A stretch of 64,000 nt of DNA from Picocystis sp. L7 (lineage: Eukaryota; Chlorophyta; Picocystophyceae; Picocystales; Picocystaceae): assembly GCA_020975725.1 (NCBI GenBank), contig QXJR01000011.1, positions 1-64,000 of the forward strand, read 5' to 3'. The translations under genes and the position numbers were made by a program. Below the pieces are notes generated by a model. The model was not told where the DNA came from. It saw only the letters and a program-made list of their open reading frames with translations, and did not search any database. Positions 1-10,063 of this stretch are shown one piece after another (position 1 is the first letter of the stretch; each line of letters opens with the position of its first letter).

Positions 1-720
1 AAACGCTGGCAGTCAGGCGTCGGGATGATTGCGTCTTGGATCCTTTATCAATCGTAGATTCAGGCATCGTGGGTGCCTGGAAGACTCGTCGGAGTGATTT
101 TGGACGAATTGGTCGTGCGTCCGAAGGGGTCGGGGTTGTTCCGACAGCTCGTTCGCACAGTACCCGAGGGGTTCACGAAAGTGGGAATTCCCCCCTTTTT
201 CTCTCTGTCTTCGTCTCATTCGCGCTCCTGAATACCCCCCTATGGTTCCTTCATCGTGATTGGTCCGAAGTCGGATGTCGTCCTCGGCGGGCATGGATAC
301 TTGCTCGGGATGTCCAATGGCAAATCTGCTACCCAAGGCATTTCCTTTACAGTCCCCGCTGAGTCGCCCCAAGTATCGGGATTCCTTGCTTCTGAACCCA
401 AATCGAGGGACAGAGCTTGGGAGGACCGCGAACTTTTGCAGCCGAACAGGGGACGGGAATCCCGGGTCTTCGCGTCGGAATTACACATTCTTACCGTACC
501 GAGTTTCGGGGGCTTCGATACGGCTCCTCTCAAACACGGGGAAGGTGTCCCGTGGGGGCAGTTTTGTCCCGTGGGGGCAGACCCCAATTCGACCCCTAAT
601 CCCTGTTTCGGCACGGGCATTTTGGGGTACCCCTTTTGCCCCGCGCCCCGAAATCCACCAATCAGAAGCAAGTCCTAAACCATTACCCCCCCCCCATCGC
701 AATCGCAAAAACTGTCTACC
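1..720. other. Unassigned sequence before the minisatellite
   Basis: Several overlapping open frames exist on both strands, but none resembles a known family or shows protein-like composition. The stretch ends in a C-run followed by a CATCGCAATCGCAAAAAC-type sequence (about 684-716) that recurs at about 3776-3812. It may be subtelomeric or repeat-flanking DNA. I see no supported gene. Confidence 0.4.
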
Positions 721-1500
721 TGAGGCCCAGAGCGTGGGCCAGCGGCCCAGAGCGTGCGCCTGAGGCCCAGAGCGTGGGCCTGCGGCCCTGAGCGTGGGCT
801 TGCGGCCCAGAGGGTGGGCCGGCGGCCCACGGGGGGGGGTGAGAGGCAGTGAGGGGTGGGCCTGCGGCCCAGAGCGTGGGCCTGAGGCCCAGAGCGTGGG
901 CCTGCGGCCCAGAGGGTGGGCCGGTTTAGGACCAGAGGCTGGGCCTGCGGCCCACGGGGGGGGGTGAGAGGCATTGAGGGGTGGGCCTGCGGCCCAGAGT
1001 GTGGGCCAGCGGCCCAGAGCGTTGGCCTGAGGCCCAGAGCGTGGGCCTGCGGCCCAGAGGGTGGGCCTGAGGCCCAGAGGGTGGGCCGCAGGCCCATGGG
1101 GGGGTGAGAGGCAGTGAGGGGTGGGCCTGCGGCCCAGAGCGTGGGCCTGAGGCCCAGAGCGTGGGCCTGCGGCCCAGAGGGTGGGCCGGTTTAGGACCAG
1201 AGGCTGGGCCTGCGGCCCACGGGGGGGGGTGAGAGGCATTGAGGGGTGGGCCTGCGGCCCAGAGCGTGGGCCTGAGGCCCAGAGCGTGGGCCTGAGGCCC
1301 AGAGCGTGGGCCTGAGGCCCAGAGCGTGGGCCTGCGGCCCAGAGGGTGGGCCTGAGGCCCAGAGGGTGGGCCGCAGGCCCATGGGGGGCTGAGAGGCAGT
1401 GAGGGGTGGGCCTGCGGCCCAGAGCGTGGGCCTGAGGCCCACGGGGGGGGGGGGGGGGGCGCGGCCGAGAGGGTGGGTCTGCGGCCCACGGGGGGGGTGA
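721..1500. repeat. GC-rich 20-bp minisatellite with higher-order period
   Basis: The array is built from variants of the 20-mer GGCCCAGAGCGTGGGCCTGM, where the variable base gives 'cctgcggccc' or 'cctgaggccc'. Longer interludes carry a G-run followed by GTGAGAGGCATTGAGGGG or GTGAGAGGCAGTGAGGGG. The insert GGTTTAGGACCAGAGGC occurs at 923 and again at 1188, so a higher-order unit of about 265 bp is itself duplicated. A run of 17 G lies at 1443-1459. Because 20 is not a multiple of three, long stop-free frames appear on the minus strand (coding for GPQAHALG-like repeats). They are a composition effect and are not called as genes. Confidence 0.93.
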
Positions 1501-2340
1501 GAGGCCGTGAGGATTGGGCGTGAGGCTCAAGGCTTGGGTTGTGCGGAAAGAATGGAGGTACCAAGATTGTTGGAGAAGTACGCGTCGCATTAGCGTGATC
1601 GATTAGGACGCAATGTCGGTACAAGTCTTTGTTGCATGGTAAAGGGGTAAAATTTGTTTGAGAAAGATTGGTTGGTGAATGGGCAGTGATGATGCTTCGT
1701 GAAGTTGGTTTTGAAGTGCATGGAGCGACGATACCGTCCATTTTTGAAGCGTTTGTAGTTCTTGAAAAGATCGGTAATGGATGGGAGAAGCAGCCATCAG
1801 TATTTTTATCTAGTGCGCAGTGCGATCGATTCTCTTTCGTCCTCCCTCGCGAAGATTCGCTCCAAGGGGAACGAGGGGAATGGGCATGAGCCGAGAGGGA
1901 TGCGAACCGATGCGAAGCCAACATGTATCATACGAGCCAACAATCGTCACAAGAGATGACCCTCCGATTTTTCAAGGAGTGTTCTACCTAATTGCATAAA
2001 AAAATACTTGTTTTAAGACGTAGGTACTCCGTACGAGTGCGCGTAAATCGACCCATCCCTTGTGGGAGGAACCCATGACGAGAATCCTCATTGTCTTCAA
2101 AGCGTCTAGGGTGCGTGCCGGCTACGTTGTAAATGCGGATAGGACATAAGAATTTTTGCTTGCTTCGATGCTCTCAACCACACCAAGTTGTTTGAATTCA
2201 TAAGTACACAACATACGGCTGCCACCTCAGCCAATCAAGGCACCTGTACCCCACTCACTTCTAACACATCCCCACCAGACACATTCAACCCAACCAAACC
2301 CAACAGCACCCGTGTCACGACGAGTTGCACATGCTCGTGT
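1501..2340. other. AT-richer spacer, no gene seen
   Basis: This 0.8-kb stretch is visibly more AT-rich than its flanks. Only short open frames without family resemblance are present. I see no RNA gene or clear regulatory element. Confidence 0.4.
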
Positions 2341-2344
2341 AAAT

Positions 2345-2800
2345 ACAAGCCTACTTGTAGCGATTCGAGTTCCCTCATGGTCCTGCCTTCGTCGATCCAG
2401 GTGCAAGATGTTGACGACCCACCAGCAGGGTAACCATTTCGTCGTTTCGACTTGGATGGAGCTGTATTTTCGCGTGCGTCCATTTCAGACCCATCCAACG
2501 AAGCTGGCATGGTCCGTTCGTCCCGTTCGCATCGCTTTCGCTACCGACTCGAGGTCCGTCCTGGCCCGCCTTCCTCGGTCGAGGTGCGGGATGTCGACGA
2601 CCCATCGGCAGGGTAACCATTTCGTCGTTTCGACTTGGATGGCGCTGAATTTTCGCGTGCGTCCATCTCAGACCCATCCAACGAAGGTGGCAGGGTCAAG
2701 TTGTCCCGTTCGCATCGCTTTCGATACCGACTCGAGGTCCCTCCTGGTCCTCCCTTCGTCGCTCCAGGTGCGGGATGTCGACGACCCACCTGCCCTCCTC
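2345..2800. repeat. 183-bp tandem repeat, about 2.5 copies
   Basis: The segment TAACCATTTCGTCGTTTCGA starts at 2431 and again at 2614, 183 bp apart. The neighbouring GACGACCCA landmark occurs at 2413, 2596 and 2780. The third copy is truncated after this landmark. Copies differ by scattered substitutions, so the duplication is not recent. Long open frames cross the array on both strands, but the encoded residues look like shadow translation of a GC-rich repeat. Confidence 0.88.
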
Positions 2801-3839
2801 CAATTCTTTCGCCACCGCTCCAACGACGCTGAATTTCTGCGTCCATCCGTTTTCGAGCACGTAGAATCGAGTGGTAGCGTTCGTTTGGCTCATCGCATCG
2901 CCAGTCGAAGCGTACGCGATGCCTGCTGGTCGCTCCATCGGATGTTTCGCCGACGAGGGACCAGGAGTCCACCGAAACCCGTCGAACGGACGAGGCGGGA
3001 TCGAATTTCGTTTCGAAACATGCTCTTGTATTACAAAGAAAAGATCCCGACGTTCGAAGCTCGAAAAACGATCGCCCTTATGTCCCTTCGATCCCGTCGG
3101 TCGCGGTCGGGCCGACCTCCGTGGCGTCGGCCGTCCGTGGCCCTGCGTCGCACGGGTCGTACGCGGTGCCACGGGCGCGCGAGACGCTCCGCACGCACGC
3201 GTCGAACCCCCACGGAGGAGGATCGACGGCGCGTGCGCGTCGCCCGCGTCCGTGGGACCGCGTCTGTCGGTGTCGCGTTTACGCGCTGGTTCGGTCGCGC
3301 TACCACTACCGCCTCTCCCCCTGTCCCTCTCGCGCTCGCGAATGCCCCCCCTGGCCCTCTCAAACCCCCACCCCGTCCCCCGACCCCCTGTACCCCCCTT
3401 TCCCCCCCCCCACCCCCACGCGCGCCCGACGGGGTGGGATGCGCCCCACGCGCGATGGCGATGGAGAGGCCCCGCCGACGCCCCCACCCCGCCCCCGACC
3501 GAAAGCACGCCCACGAACGAGGTCCCGGGGCGATGGCGGGTTCCGCGCCCCCCAACCCGAATCCCCCACGCCCGAAAAAAAAAGGAACGAACGAAGGACG
3601 GGGGAGCTGCCCCACGAGAAGCGGAAGAAAAAAAGGGGGGCACGGACGATTTCAAAAAGGGGGGCAAGCATCTACTTTGCGCAACTCAGCTTAGCTCGAC
3701 CTCCAGCAACTACTTTGCGCAACTCAGCTTAGCTCGAACCGTTTTGGAGAGGAAATGCTAACCCCTAACCCCTACACCCCCCCAATCGCATCGCAAAAAA
3801 CTTCTACCTAAACCCTGCCTTGCAAAGTACAGAGCCAAC
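2801..3839. other. C-rich low-complexity spacer with a short direct repeat
   Basis: From about 3100 to 3540 the plus strand is C-rich with many CCCC runs, giving long low-complexity frames rich in Pro and Arg or Gly that I do not accept as genes. A 27-bp sequence beginning TACTTTGCGCAACTCAGC lies at 3673-3699 and is repeated at 3711-3737. After it comes a telomere-like stretch, CTAACCCCTAACCCCTAC (about 3759-3776), and then the CCCCCC-AATCGCATCGCAAAAAAC sequence shared with about 684-716. Confidence 0.5.
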
Positions 3840-4256
3840 ATGGCAATTGTTTTAATTTTAGCAGCAATCCATCAACAACAAACCAACTTGAAGGACTCGT
3901 TGTCCAACTCTTCTGCAAGCAACACTAGCCTTGACACCATCAATCGGAACAGTTTGGGGTACGTATCTCTATCATGTAATCGAGAATTGCTTTACTCGCT
4001 ACATAACAATCAATTTGACCTTTGTTTCAGTGTATGCTGTCAGGAGCGAAGCTCCTTGCTCTTGAACGCCACCGGTGCGGAGGAAGTTGCCTCGGAGGTC
4101 GAGGAGGCGCTTAGGAGACGGCTCCACCTTCGAGGTCAAGATCAACTTGATTACAAGGTGTGTGGGGAGGAGGTAAGTACTCCTCCCCATCGAGGTTTAA
4201 CCACCCATTGTAGTGGTTCAATGGGTGAGGAATCAAGGGTGGGCCCTGGTTCCTAA
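3840..4256 (+). CDS. Possible small spliced gene, unknown product
   Basis: The frame starting at the ATG at 3840 crosses a good candidate intron, 3959-4030 (72 nt). It begins GTACGT and ends in the pyrimidine-rich TTTGTTTCAG. The second exon would encode CCQERSSLLLNATGAEEV and then a charged helical stretch, EVASEVEEALRRRLHLRG. It then reaches a second strong donor, GAG followed by GTAAGT, at 4173. The frame is the same with or without the first intron. The product resembles nothing I recognise. Further exons may lie downstream, so the true end is uncertain. It could also be a chance frame in spacer DNA. Confidence 0.25.
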   Translation: MAIVLILAAIHQQQTNLKDSLSNSSASNTSLDTINRNSLGYVSLSCNRELLYSLHNNQFDLCFSVCCQERSSLLLNATGAEEVASEVEEALRRRLHLRGQDQLDYKVCGEEVSTPPHRGLTTHCSGSMGEESRVGPGS

Positions 4257-4523
4257 CATATGCGTAGTAAGAGCGACAAGTTACCAAATGTAAAGAAACT
4301 ACAATGTGATGCATGTTCATTACAAGTCTTGCTCTTACTCGTGAGCATTGGTGAAGCGTTCTTCCATCTCGGATGAGACGGTGGGCATCTTCCCGACCAG
4401 GTGAGCAATCTCGCTCGCTTCTGTCTCCAAGTGCTCCGGCACGGCTCGCAGAGCGCTTGCTTCGCGTGGCCCTAGATCCGAGGTAGCGTCAAGAAAGGCC
4501 TTCCATAGCTTGTACTCGCGTGT
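4257..4523. other. Short AT-rich spacer
   Basis: No gene is seen. The right end of this stretch is the 3' flank of the decayed minus-strand coding region. Confidence 0.35.
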
Positions 4524-5516
4524 TCACTGAGCCTTTGCATTCGTCCTTGCCGCTTGCAAGGAAAGGTGACGGGCCGCGTGGTTAAACTCATCAAGCTTTG
4601 CGCGGAATTCCTTCGCAACTCCTTGCAAGCCTCCGGCTGACTTGTTCCATGCAGAGGACCTCCTTCGCTTCGCCCTATGCACGTGTGTATCCATTTGACG
4701 AAACGTGTTATCCTTCCCTTGCTCGTTTAGCATTGTAAAGTGTTTTGCTCGTCCTTCGCTCGCCATGTCTCTCTCCTTCTACCGGTCGTTGTGCATCTCC
4801 ACCAAGCGCTAGAACAACTCCTCCACCTCGGCCCTTGCATGGGTTCCACCTCGGCGGATAGCCTCCCGAGTCTCCATGTTTCGTTTTCGCTCCGCTTTGA
4901 TCAAGATCCCAAGCTGGCGCCTCACAATATCCAGATTCAAGTTGCAATCGATGAAAAGTCCGTTAGGATTCAGTTCGAGAGCCATGACCAATCGTTCCCA
5001 TGCCATCATCCGTGCACTCACAGTGGGCTCGTCGAACGGATTGCATTGCTCCACACAACATTGGTCGAGGAGGGAGAATTTGCGCATTTCCGCCAATGTA
5101 TTGCGTTGCTTCCTCACTTCGATGGCGTCCAAGGCATCTGCCTTGGCCGCGTTCGCATCAATCTCCTTGAAAGGCAGCACCTCCGTGGTGGTGGCCATTG
5201 CGTTCGCCATTTGCACCGGGTAGTTGCTCGTCGTGGGGATGGTCCTCCACGGTACTTGCTGTGATGCACTTCGGAGGTCTAATGCCGTTTCAAAGGACTG
5301 CGCTGGGTGGTCTAGACATGGCGCGAAGCGGGTCCCTTCGCGGTCCCTCCAAACGACGCGGATTCCCTTCTTCGGTATTAAAGGTTGACAAAGTTGCATG
5401 TAACGCAGAGGACGCCCGGATGGACCTACGAAGTGCGTTCCAAGGGCGAAATCTGAAGTCCTCTCATAGGTCCGACGTCGGCAATCCTGCACGGGGTGAC
5501 CGCAACTGTTCAGCAT
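4524..5516 (-). pseudogene. Decayed minus-strand coding region, family unknown
   Basis: A single minus-strand reading frame keeps protein-like composition over about 1 kb but is interrupted by in-frame stops, leaving a 235-codon piece (4809-5516) and an 80-codon piece (4524-4766). The longer piece has a predicted helical, charged stretch from about residue 115 and several Cys residues. The shorter piece is basic and helical. Near the 5' end a CGHPVQDC segment is loosely like half of a zinc knuckle but does not fit the full spacing. I do not recognise the family. It may be a dead host gene or the remains of a mobile element. Confidence 0.35.
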
Positions 5517-5675
5517 GCTCCAGGGGCGGAAGTTTCTTTCGCAGCGGTTCGTCCACGAGGGTCACGGGGGTGGTGTTTGAATCGATCTGTCTTCGACCCC
5601 GTTCTCGAGTCAGATTGGAGCAAATTCGCGAGTGTCCGTCCGTGGCCAGGTTTTGTCTCACACGGAGGAACGAAG

Positions 5676-7289
5676 ATGGAAATACAGGCTTCGGAACTGG
5701 AAGAGGAAGACAGCACGAGATGGAGAGGAAGTGCGTCTGAAGGAGAAGAAACCCTATCAGGCCCGCAGTCCAACCGTTCTCGTGGCGGTAAAACTCGATT
5801 TGAAGAACCTGTGAATCGTGCCGACGATGAACACCGCCAGGCCGGTGAGAGCGGCTACTCGGCGAGGAGAGAATGGGCTAGGATGCAGACGAAACACTTC
5901 CAATACGTTGATTCCGTGTCGGATCCTGACGAACCAGTTGCGCCCTTGCGTGACAGCCGTCGTCGATCGGGCCCATTCTTTGAATACCAGTTGAAACCTT
6001 ACCAACGAGTGGTCCACGAATACGAAGGCACCAACTATCATATCGGGGGCTTCAAAGTTCTCAAAGCCAGGTGGTGGGACGAAAAATGGGTCAGAATCTT
6101 CGGAAGAAAGCCCGTGCACGAGCCTGGAAGGAAAATCGTGCGATTCAGCGAGAAGCGGCTTCTCAAGTTTGGCTGGATGAGAACCTGGAGGGGCAGCGTC
6201 TTTGCATCTTCATTTATGTGGTTGCAGTTGCTCATTGTCTACGTCATCGCCGTCACCACTTTCTGCATTGCATACTTTGTGCAGATAAGTAGCTCTGGAA
6301 GGTACCATCAAGTGTACGTTGATGGCGGCACGGATGACCGCACACAGATTGTGGAGATCTTTCAGCAGCTTACACATGTAGCACACTTCACGGAGGGTCT
6401 GGGTGTTCTTGTTGCATTTGTCCTTGGGCTGTACGTTAACAAGCAGGTCAACATTTATTGGAATTTGCGGCAAGAATTCCTGCAAAGCCTGATGAATTGC
6501 GTGGAGAGCTTGTGCTTCCGCATGGCCATATATTTTCCTCACAACAACAAAGAAGACCAGGAAATTCGTGACACCATACTACGGTATGGGCTACTGAGTA
6601 TAGCCCTACTTTTCAAGGATGCCAGTGAAATTGACTCGTGGACAGTTGGCGAACGCAAAACTCTAGGAGCCCACGATCTCTCCGACCTAGTCAGAGATGG
6701 CGTCCTTACGCCGGATGAAAAGCCTTTGCTTGACGGTTGTCCGGCAAAGTGTCAAGTTGTATGGGTATGGATTGCATCCTTCTTCACCAAACTTTGCCTG
6801 GATGGTCGACTTCCAGACCCGCTTGCAAATCAAGAGGCGATCCTGGCAGAGTGCACGAAAGCAAACAGCAACATCAACTTTCTACTCGGTCGAATCAACA
6901 CGCAGTACCCACTTGCATACAGCCATCTTGTTGTCTTCATGGTAAAAATTCTCATCTTCATGGCAGCAGTGCAAGCTGGATACATCACAGCTGTTGCCTT
7001 CATTTTTCAGTATGATTATTGGGCTTATGAACAGATCATCATGATGACAGTAATGACAATCTTCTACCAGGGATTGATCAACATCAAGGAACACATCTCC
7101 AACCCCTTCCGGGACGGTTCCACAGATTTTTCATGGAAAATGTTTCATACTCGCGTACACAATGAGTGCAAGGCTTTCTTCGCAGCTGGAAGAAGCCCAC
7201 CCTATACTCACAGTGAGAGACCAAAACCTGCTGTGCTCCCGCCGCAGCTGATTGTCCGACAGGTCATCTCCTCCAAGTTCCGCCATTGA
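5676..7289 (+). CDS. Bestrophin-like anion channel
   Basis: This 537-residue protein resembles the bestrophin/UPF0187 family of chloride or bicarbonate channels. The N-terminal 130 residues are hydrophilic and acidic. They are followed by an RTWRGSVFASSFMWLQLLIVY segment (about residues 165-185), the typical first bestrophin helix. Further hydrophobic helices lie near residues 245-265 and 425-475. The family hallmark near the last helix is visible as INIKEHISNPFRDGSTDF. Algal relatives in thylakoids are linked to bicarbonate delivery, but I see no clear transit peptide, so location is open. The frame is open upstream to 5496; I chose the ATG at 5676 because the extra residues overlap the decayed antisense region and look non-conserved. 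It is convergent with the V-ATPase D gene, 2 kb away. Confidence 0.75.
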   Translation: MEIQASELEEEDSTRWRGSASEGEETLSGPQSNRSRGGKTRFEEPVNRADDEHRQAGESGYSARREWARMQTKHFQYVDSVSDPDEPVAPLRDSRRRSGPFFEYQLKPYQRVVHEYEGTNYHIGGFKVLKARWWDEKWVRIFGRKPVHEPGRKIVRFSEKRLLKFGWMRTWRGSVFASSFMWLQLLIVYVIAVTTFCIAYFVQISSSGRYHQVYVDGGTDDRTQIVEIFQQLTHVAHFTEGLGVLVAFVLGLYVNKQVNIYWNLRQEFLQSLMNCVESLCFRMAIYFPHNNKEDQEIRDTILRYGLLSIALLFKDASEIDSWTVGERKTLGAHDLSDLVRDGVLTPDEKPLLDGCPAKCQVVWVWIASFFTKLCLDGRLPDPLANQEAILAECTKANSNINFLLGRINTQYPLAYSHLVVFMVKILIFMAAVQAGYITAVAFIFQYDYWAYEQIIMMTVMTIFYQGLINIKEHISNPFRDGSTDFSWKMFHTRVHNECKAFFAAGRSPPYTHSERPKPAVLPPQLIVRQVISSKFRH

Positions 7290-9295
7290 GAGAAGAGATA
7301 ACATCTAAGTTGTAACAAAGCATTCCCCACATGTATACATAGCTGCATGTCACGTTCGCATGCAACCAATATATTGCATCCATGCATCCTCAAATGTGGA
7401 TCGCTGGGACACCTTCGAGTGGCACTTCTTCTTCTTTGGATCATCAGTTGTTCCATCTGAGAAGACACCACTTAGAAACTTACCATCGTACGATTGTATG
7501 TCAGATGGAGAAGCGATGGCCTCTGGTAGGAGCGAACAAACTTCTATGCGTTGGGTGTTTCTGAAAATGCCCATCATCAGGCGTGGTGTGTACCACTATT
7601 CCCTGGCATTGCTAAATAGTGCTGCCGTTGGCCAGTCTGCTGTCTCATCTTGGACAAAAAGTAAAAGTGCTGATCTGCAAATACCTTTTGCCATCCCACG
7701 TTTCTTAGAGGAAGGAACTGTGCTTCACCTTCAATGACAAAGATCGATTTCCTTGTAAGGTGCATCCATGCGATAAGGGCATCTTCACTTCTGTACAGGT
7801 GTTACATGCATTTGCTTTATTATTCAGTTGATGCACTGTTTTTAACACACTCAGCAGAAGTTGCCGGAGCCTGTATCGATCCACAGCATTCAGCGTTGCA
7901 CCCTAGTTGTACATTCAACCTCTTTCTCAAACGGGCGAACTATCCCGACCGCATTCCTGACATGCCCCTTGAGCACAACCGGCTGTGAAATGGAAAGTGC
8001 AAGCCTTCTCCATCGACCATATCACCATCCTTGATCTCTGTTTGTACAGGCCAATTAGGACGGCAACACGGCCCACCATACAGCAATGGTTTCCAGCTTG
8101 GCTTGGTTTATTTGGGTCAAAAAGGGATCAACCTTGCAATGAGACATCCTTGGACATGTCACCAATTTCAGAGAGAAGCAGAATGGATGGCGCCCGATAA
8201 TTGGTTAAGATTCCTCACAAGTGCTGAAGGCCAATGGGTAGGCCTGGATTTTAAATCAGGCTACCTCACCTGTGAACGAGCACTGGAATAGATCAATCGG
8301 TAGAGAAGGCTTATTGAAGCCATTGCTACAACACAATGCAACAGAAAATTCGCAATCCGTGCCTTGCTTATATTGCTCATAGGTTTGGCCGATCGTGGTT
8401 GGTTATCCTTATTCTCAGAGTGTGCGTTCAGATTCCATGTTGTACACAGATGTCCATAAAATGTTAGGGCCAAAGACGTGCTACAACGTACGAGATTCGA
8501 CCTTGCAAACATTCCTCCGCGCAAGATAAGTTGATATTCTCACTTCCATGTATGAGGTGCATATCGTTGCAATCGCACTAGGAAGACTGACAAACTCTTG
8601 TTGACTTCCTCCCGCTTTCCTTTCACACATGCAACTCATGACGTGGCTCCTCCTGCCACAAAGATGAGCCAACGTTGATAAATTTGCAGTCCGTCTGCCT
8701 AGACCTGGACAGTTTTATCTTCGAGGGACCAACACAAGCAGTCCGGCCAGCCTTAGCTTTTCTCCAGCATGCGTCTGCATCATCCTCTGGAATGCCCAAC
8801 AGAAGACACCTTTCTCCAGCTGTTGAAAGTGGGAGGGGAGCAACTGCTCATCACACCAGGTTGCGTGCATGCACGCTTGCTCAGGTTGCGGCAAACAAAC
8901 CTTCTGACGATAAAAATGGCAACTTACTGTTCCAAGGAAGCTTGGAACTTTGCAGAGCATACCGGTCTGCTGTGAATCAAGTGATTGCCCTGCAGAAATG
9001 CAGTTTCGGACGTTGCTTTCGGCAGAGATCCTAGTGCATCGTCCAGTGATTGGAATTCACCAAGCGTCTTTGATCCATTTCTTGGGTCAATTGTGAACGA
9101 TCTCCCTTGCTGGATTGCTGCGGAGGAGTGTGGGGCCTGCGTGCTAGGCTCTGGTTCGGATTCCAATCCTTTCAATATGCCGCTGTTGCCAGTGGATCGT
9201 GCCGGTCCTTTGTCGGCGTGACCACATTCGTTCGATCGAGATGCAGATATCGTCCATGAATCCTTTGGAAACGTCGCCTTGCTTGGTATCCAGGT
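7290..9295. other. 2-kb AT-rich convergent spacer, no gene seen
   Basis: This lies between the 3' ends of the bestrophin-like gene and V-ATPase D. The sequence is AT-rich with only short frames on both strands and no family resemblance. Much of it may be 3' untranslated sequence or decayed DNA. I see no tRNA, repeat array or convincing exon. Confidence 0.45.
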
Positions 9296-10063
9296 TCAGT
9301 AGAGCAGGTCTTCGTCTTTCGAGGACGAAACCATCAGGTTGGTGCATTCTCCCGTGGCACGAGGATGCATCCCTTCGTCCTTTTTCTTTTCGTCTGCGAT
9401 CCGTTGCTTGGCGGCGAGGTCTCTTTTTTTCTTGGCTTGCACTTTTTTGAGTCGGAAGAACTCTTCCCTTTCGAGTTCGTCGAGTTCACCTTTGATGTAA
9501 GCCACGGTGTTTTCCAGTTTCGGTTTGACGACGTTTTCGAGTGCGTTCACTCTTCGATTGGTGGTTTTGAGTGCTTCGTCCAGGGTGAGGAAAGCCGTTT
9601 GCAACGAGGCCAGCTCCACCAGGAGTTCCAAAGTTTCGAGGTATGTCTTTCGACAGGCTTGGACTTGTTGTCCTCCTTTGCCCAATCCCGTGAGTTCCAT
9701 GTTGCTTTCGTTTCCTTGGTAGTCGACTTGGAACTTCGGGACTCGCACACCGGCCACGTTGTCTGCGGCTGCACGTACGCGCACTTGGGCATGGGCCACG
9801 TTGTCTCGTATGGTCAAGGCCACTCGATCTCCGGCAGCGTACTTGGCTTCGGTGAGTGCGAAGTAGGATCCTTTCATTTGCGATCCCAGTTTTTCTTTGG
9901 CGTGGTAGATCTTCTTGAGTATGGCACGGAACTGGACGGTGAGTGCGTCTGCTTTCTTCTTGAGCAACGCGTGTCCTCTGGATGCTCCCACCAGTCTCCC
10001 TTGGATGACGGCCAGCACGGTGACGGTGGGCACCACCGGCAATCTCCCCTGTTGCGACGCCAT
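9296..10063 (-). CDS. ATP6V1D: V-type H+-ATPase subunit D
   Basis: The 255-residue product matches subunit D of the V1 sector, the central rotor shaft that couples ATP hydrolysis to proton pumping across vacuolar and endosomal membranes. The N terminus is characteristic: VVPTVTVLAVIQGRLVGA followed by RGHALLKKKADALTVQFR (about residues 10-50). The middle and C-terminal parts are long helices forming the coiled-coil shaft, including NRRVNALENVVKPKLENT near residues 165-182 and a Lys/Glu-rich helix after it. Length and start agree with plant and fungal homologues. No intron is needed. Confidence 0.96.
   Translation of the reverse strand: MASQQGRLPVVPTVTVLAVIQGRLVGASRGHALLKKKADALTVQFRAILKKIYHAKEKLGSQMKGSYFALTEAKYAAGDRVALTIRDNVAHAQVRVRAAADNVAGVRVPKFQVDYQGNESNMELTGLGKGGQQVQACRKTYLETLELLVELASLQTAFLTLDEALKTTNRRVNALENVVKPKLENTVAYIKGELDELEREEFFRLKKVQAKKKRDLAAKQRIADEKKKDEGMHPRATGECTNLMVSSSKDEDLLY

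Noticed and set aside
481-1924. Minus-strand repeat proteins across the minisatellite
   Set aside because: Gly/Pro/Ala/His repeats arise from the 20-bp array in every minus-strand frame, so coding is not supported.
2312-3694. 460-codon plus-strand frame and antisense frames over the 183-bp repeat and C-rich tract
   Set aside because: The frames are explained by repeat and low-complexity composition; no protein family is visible.
5480-5530. Zinc-knuckle-like CGHPVQDC segment
   Set aside because: Spacing of the first two Cys does not fit the CCHC knuckle, so it is not used as evidence for a gag-type element.
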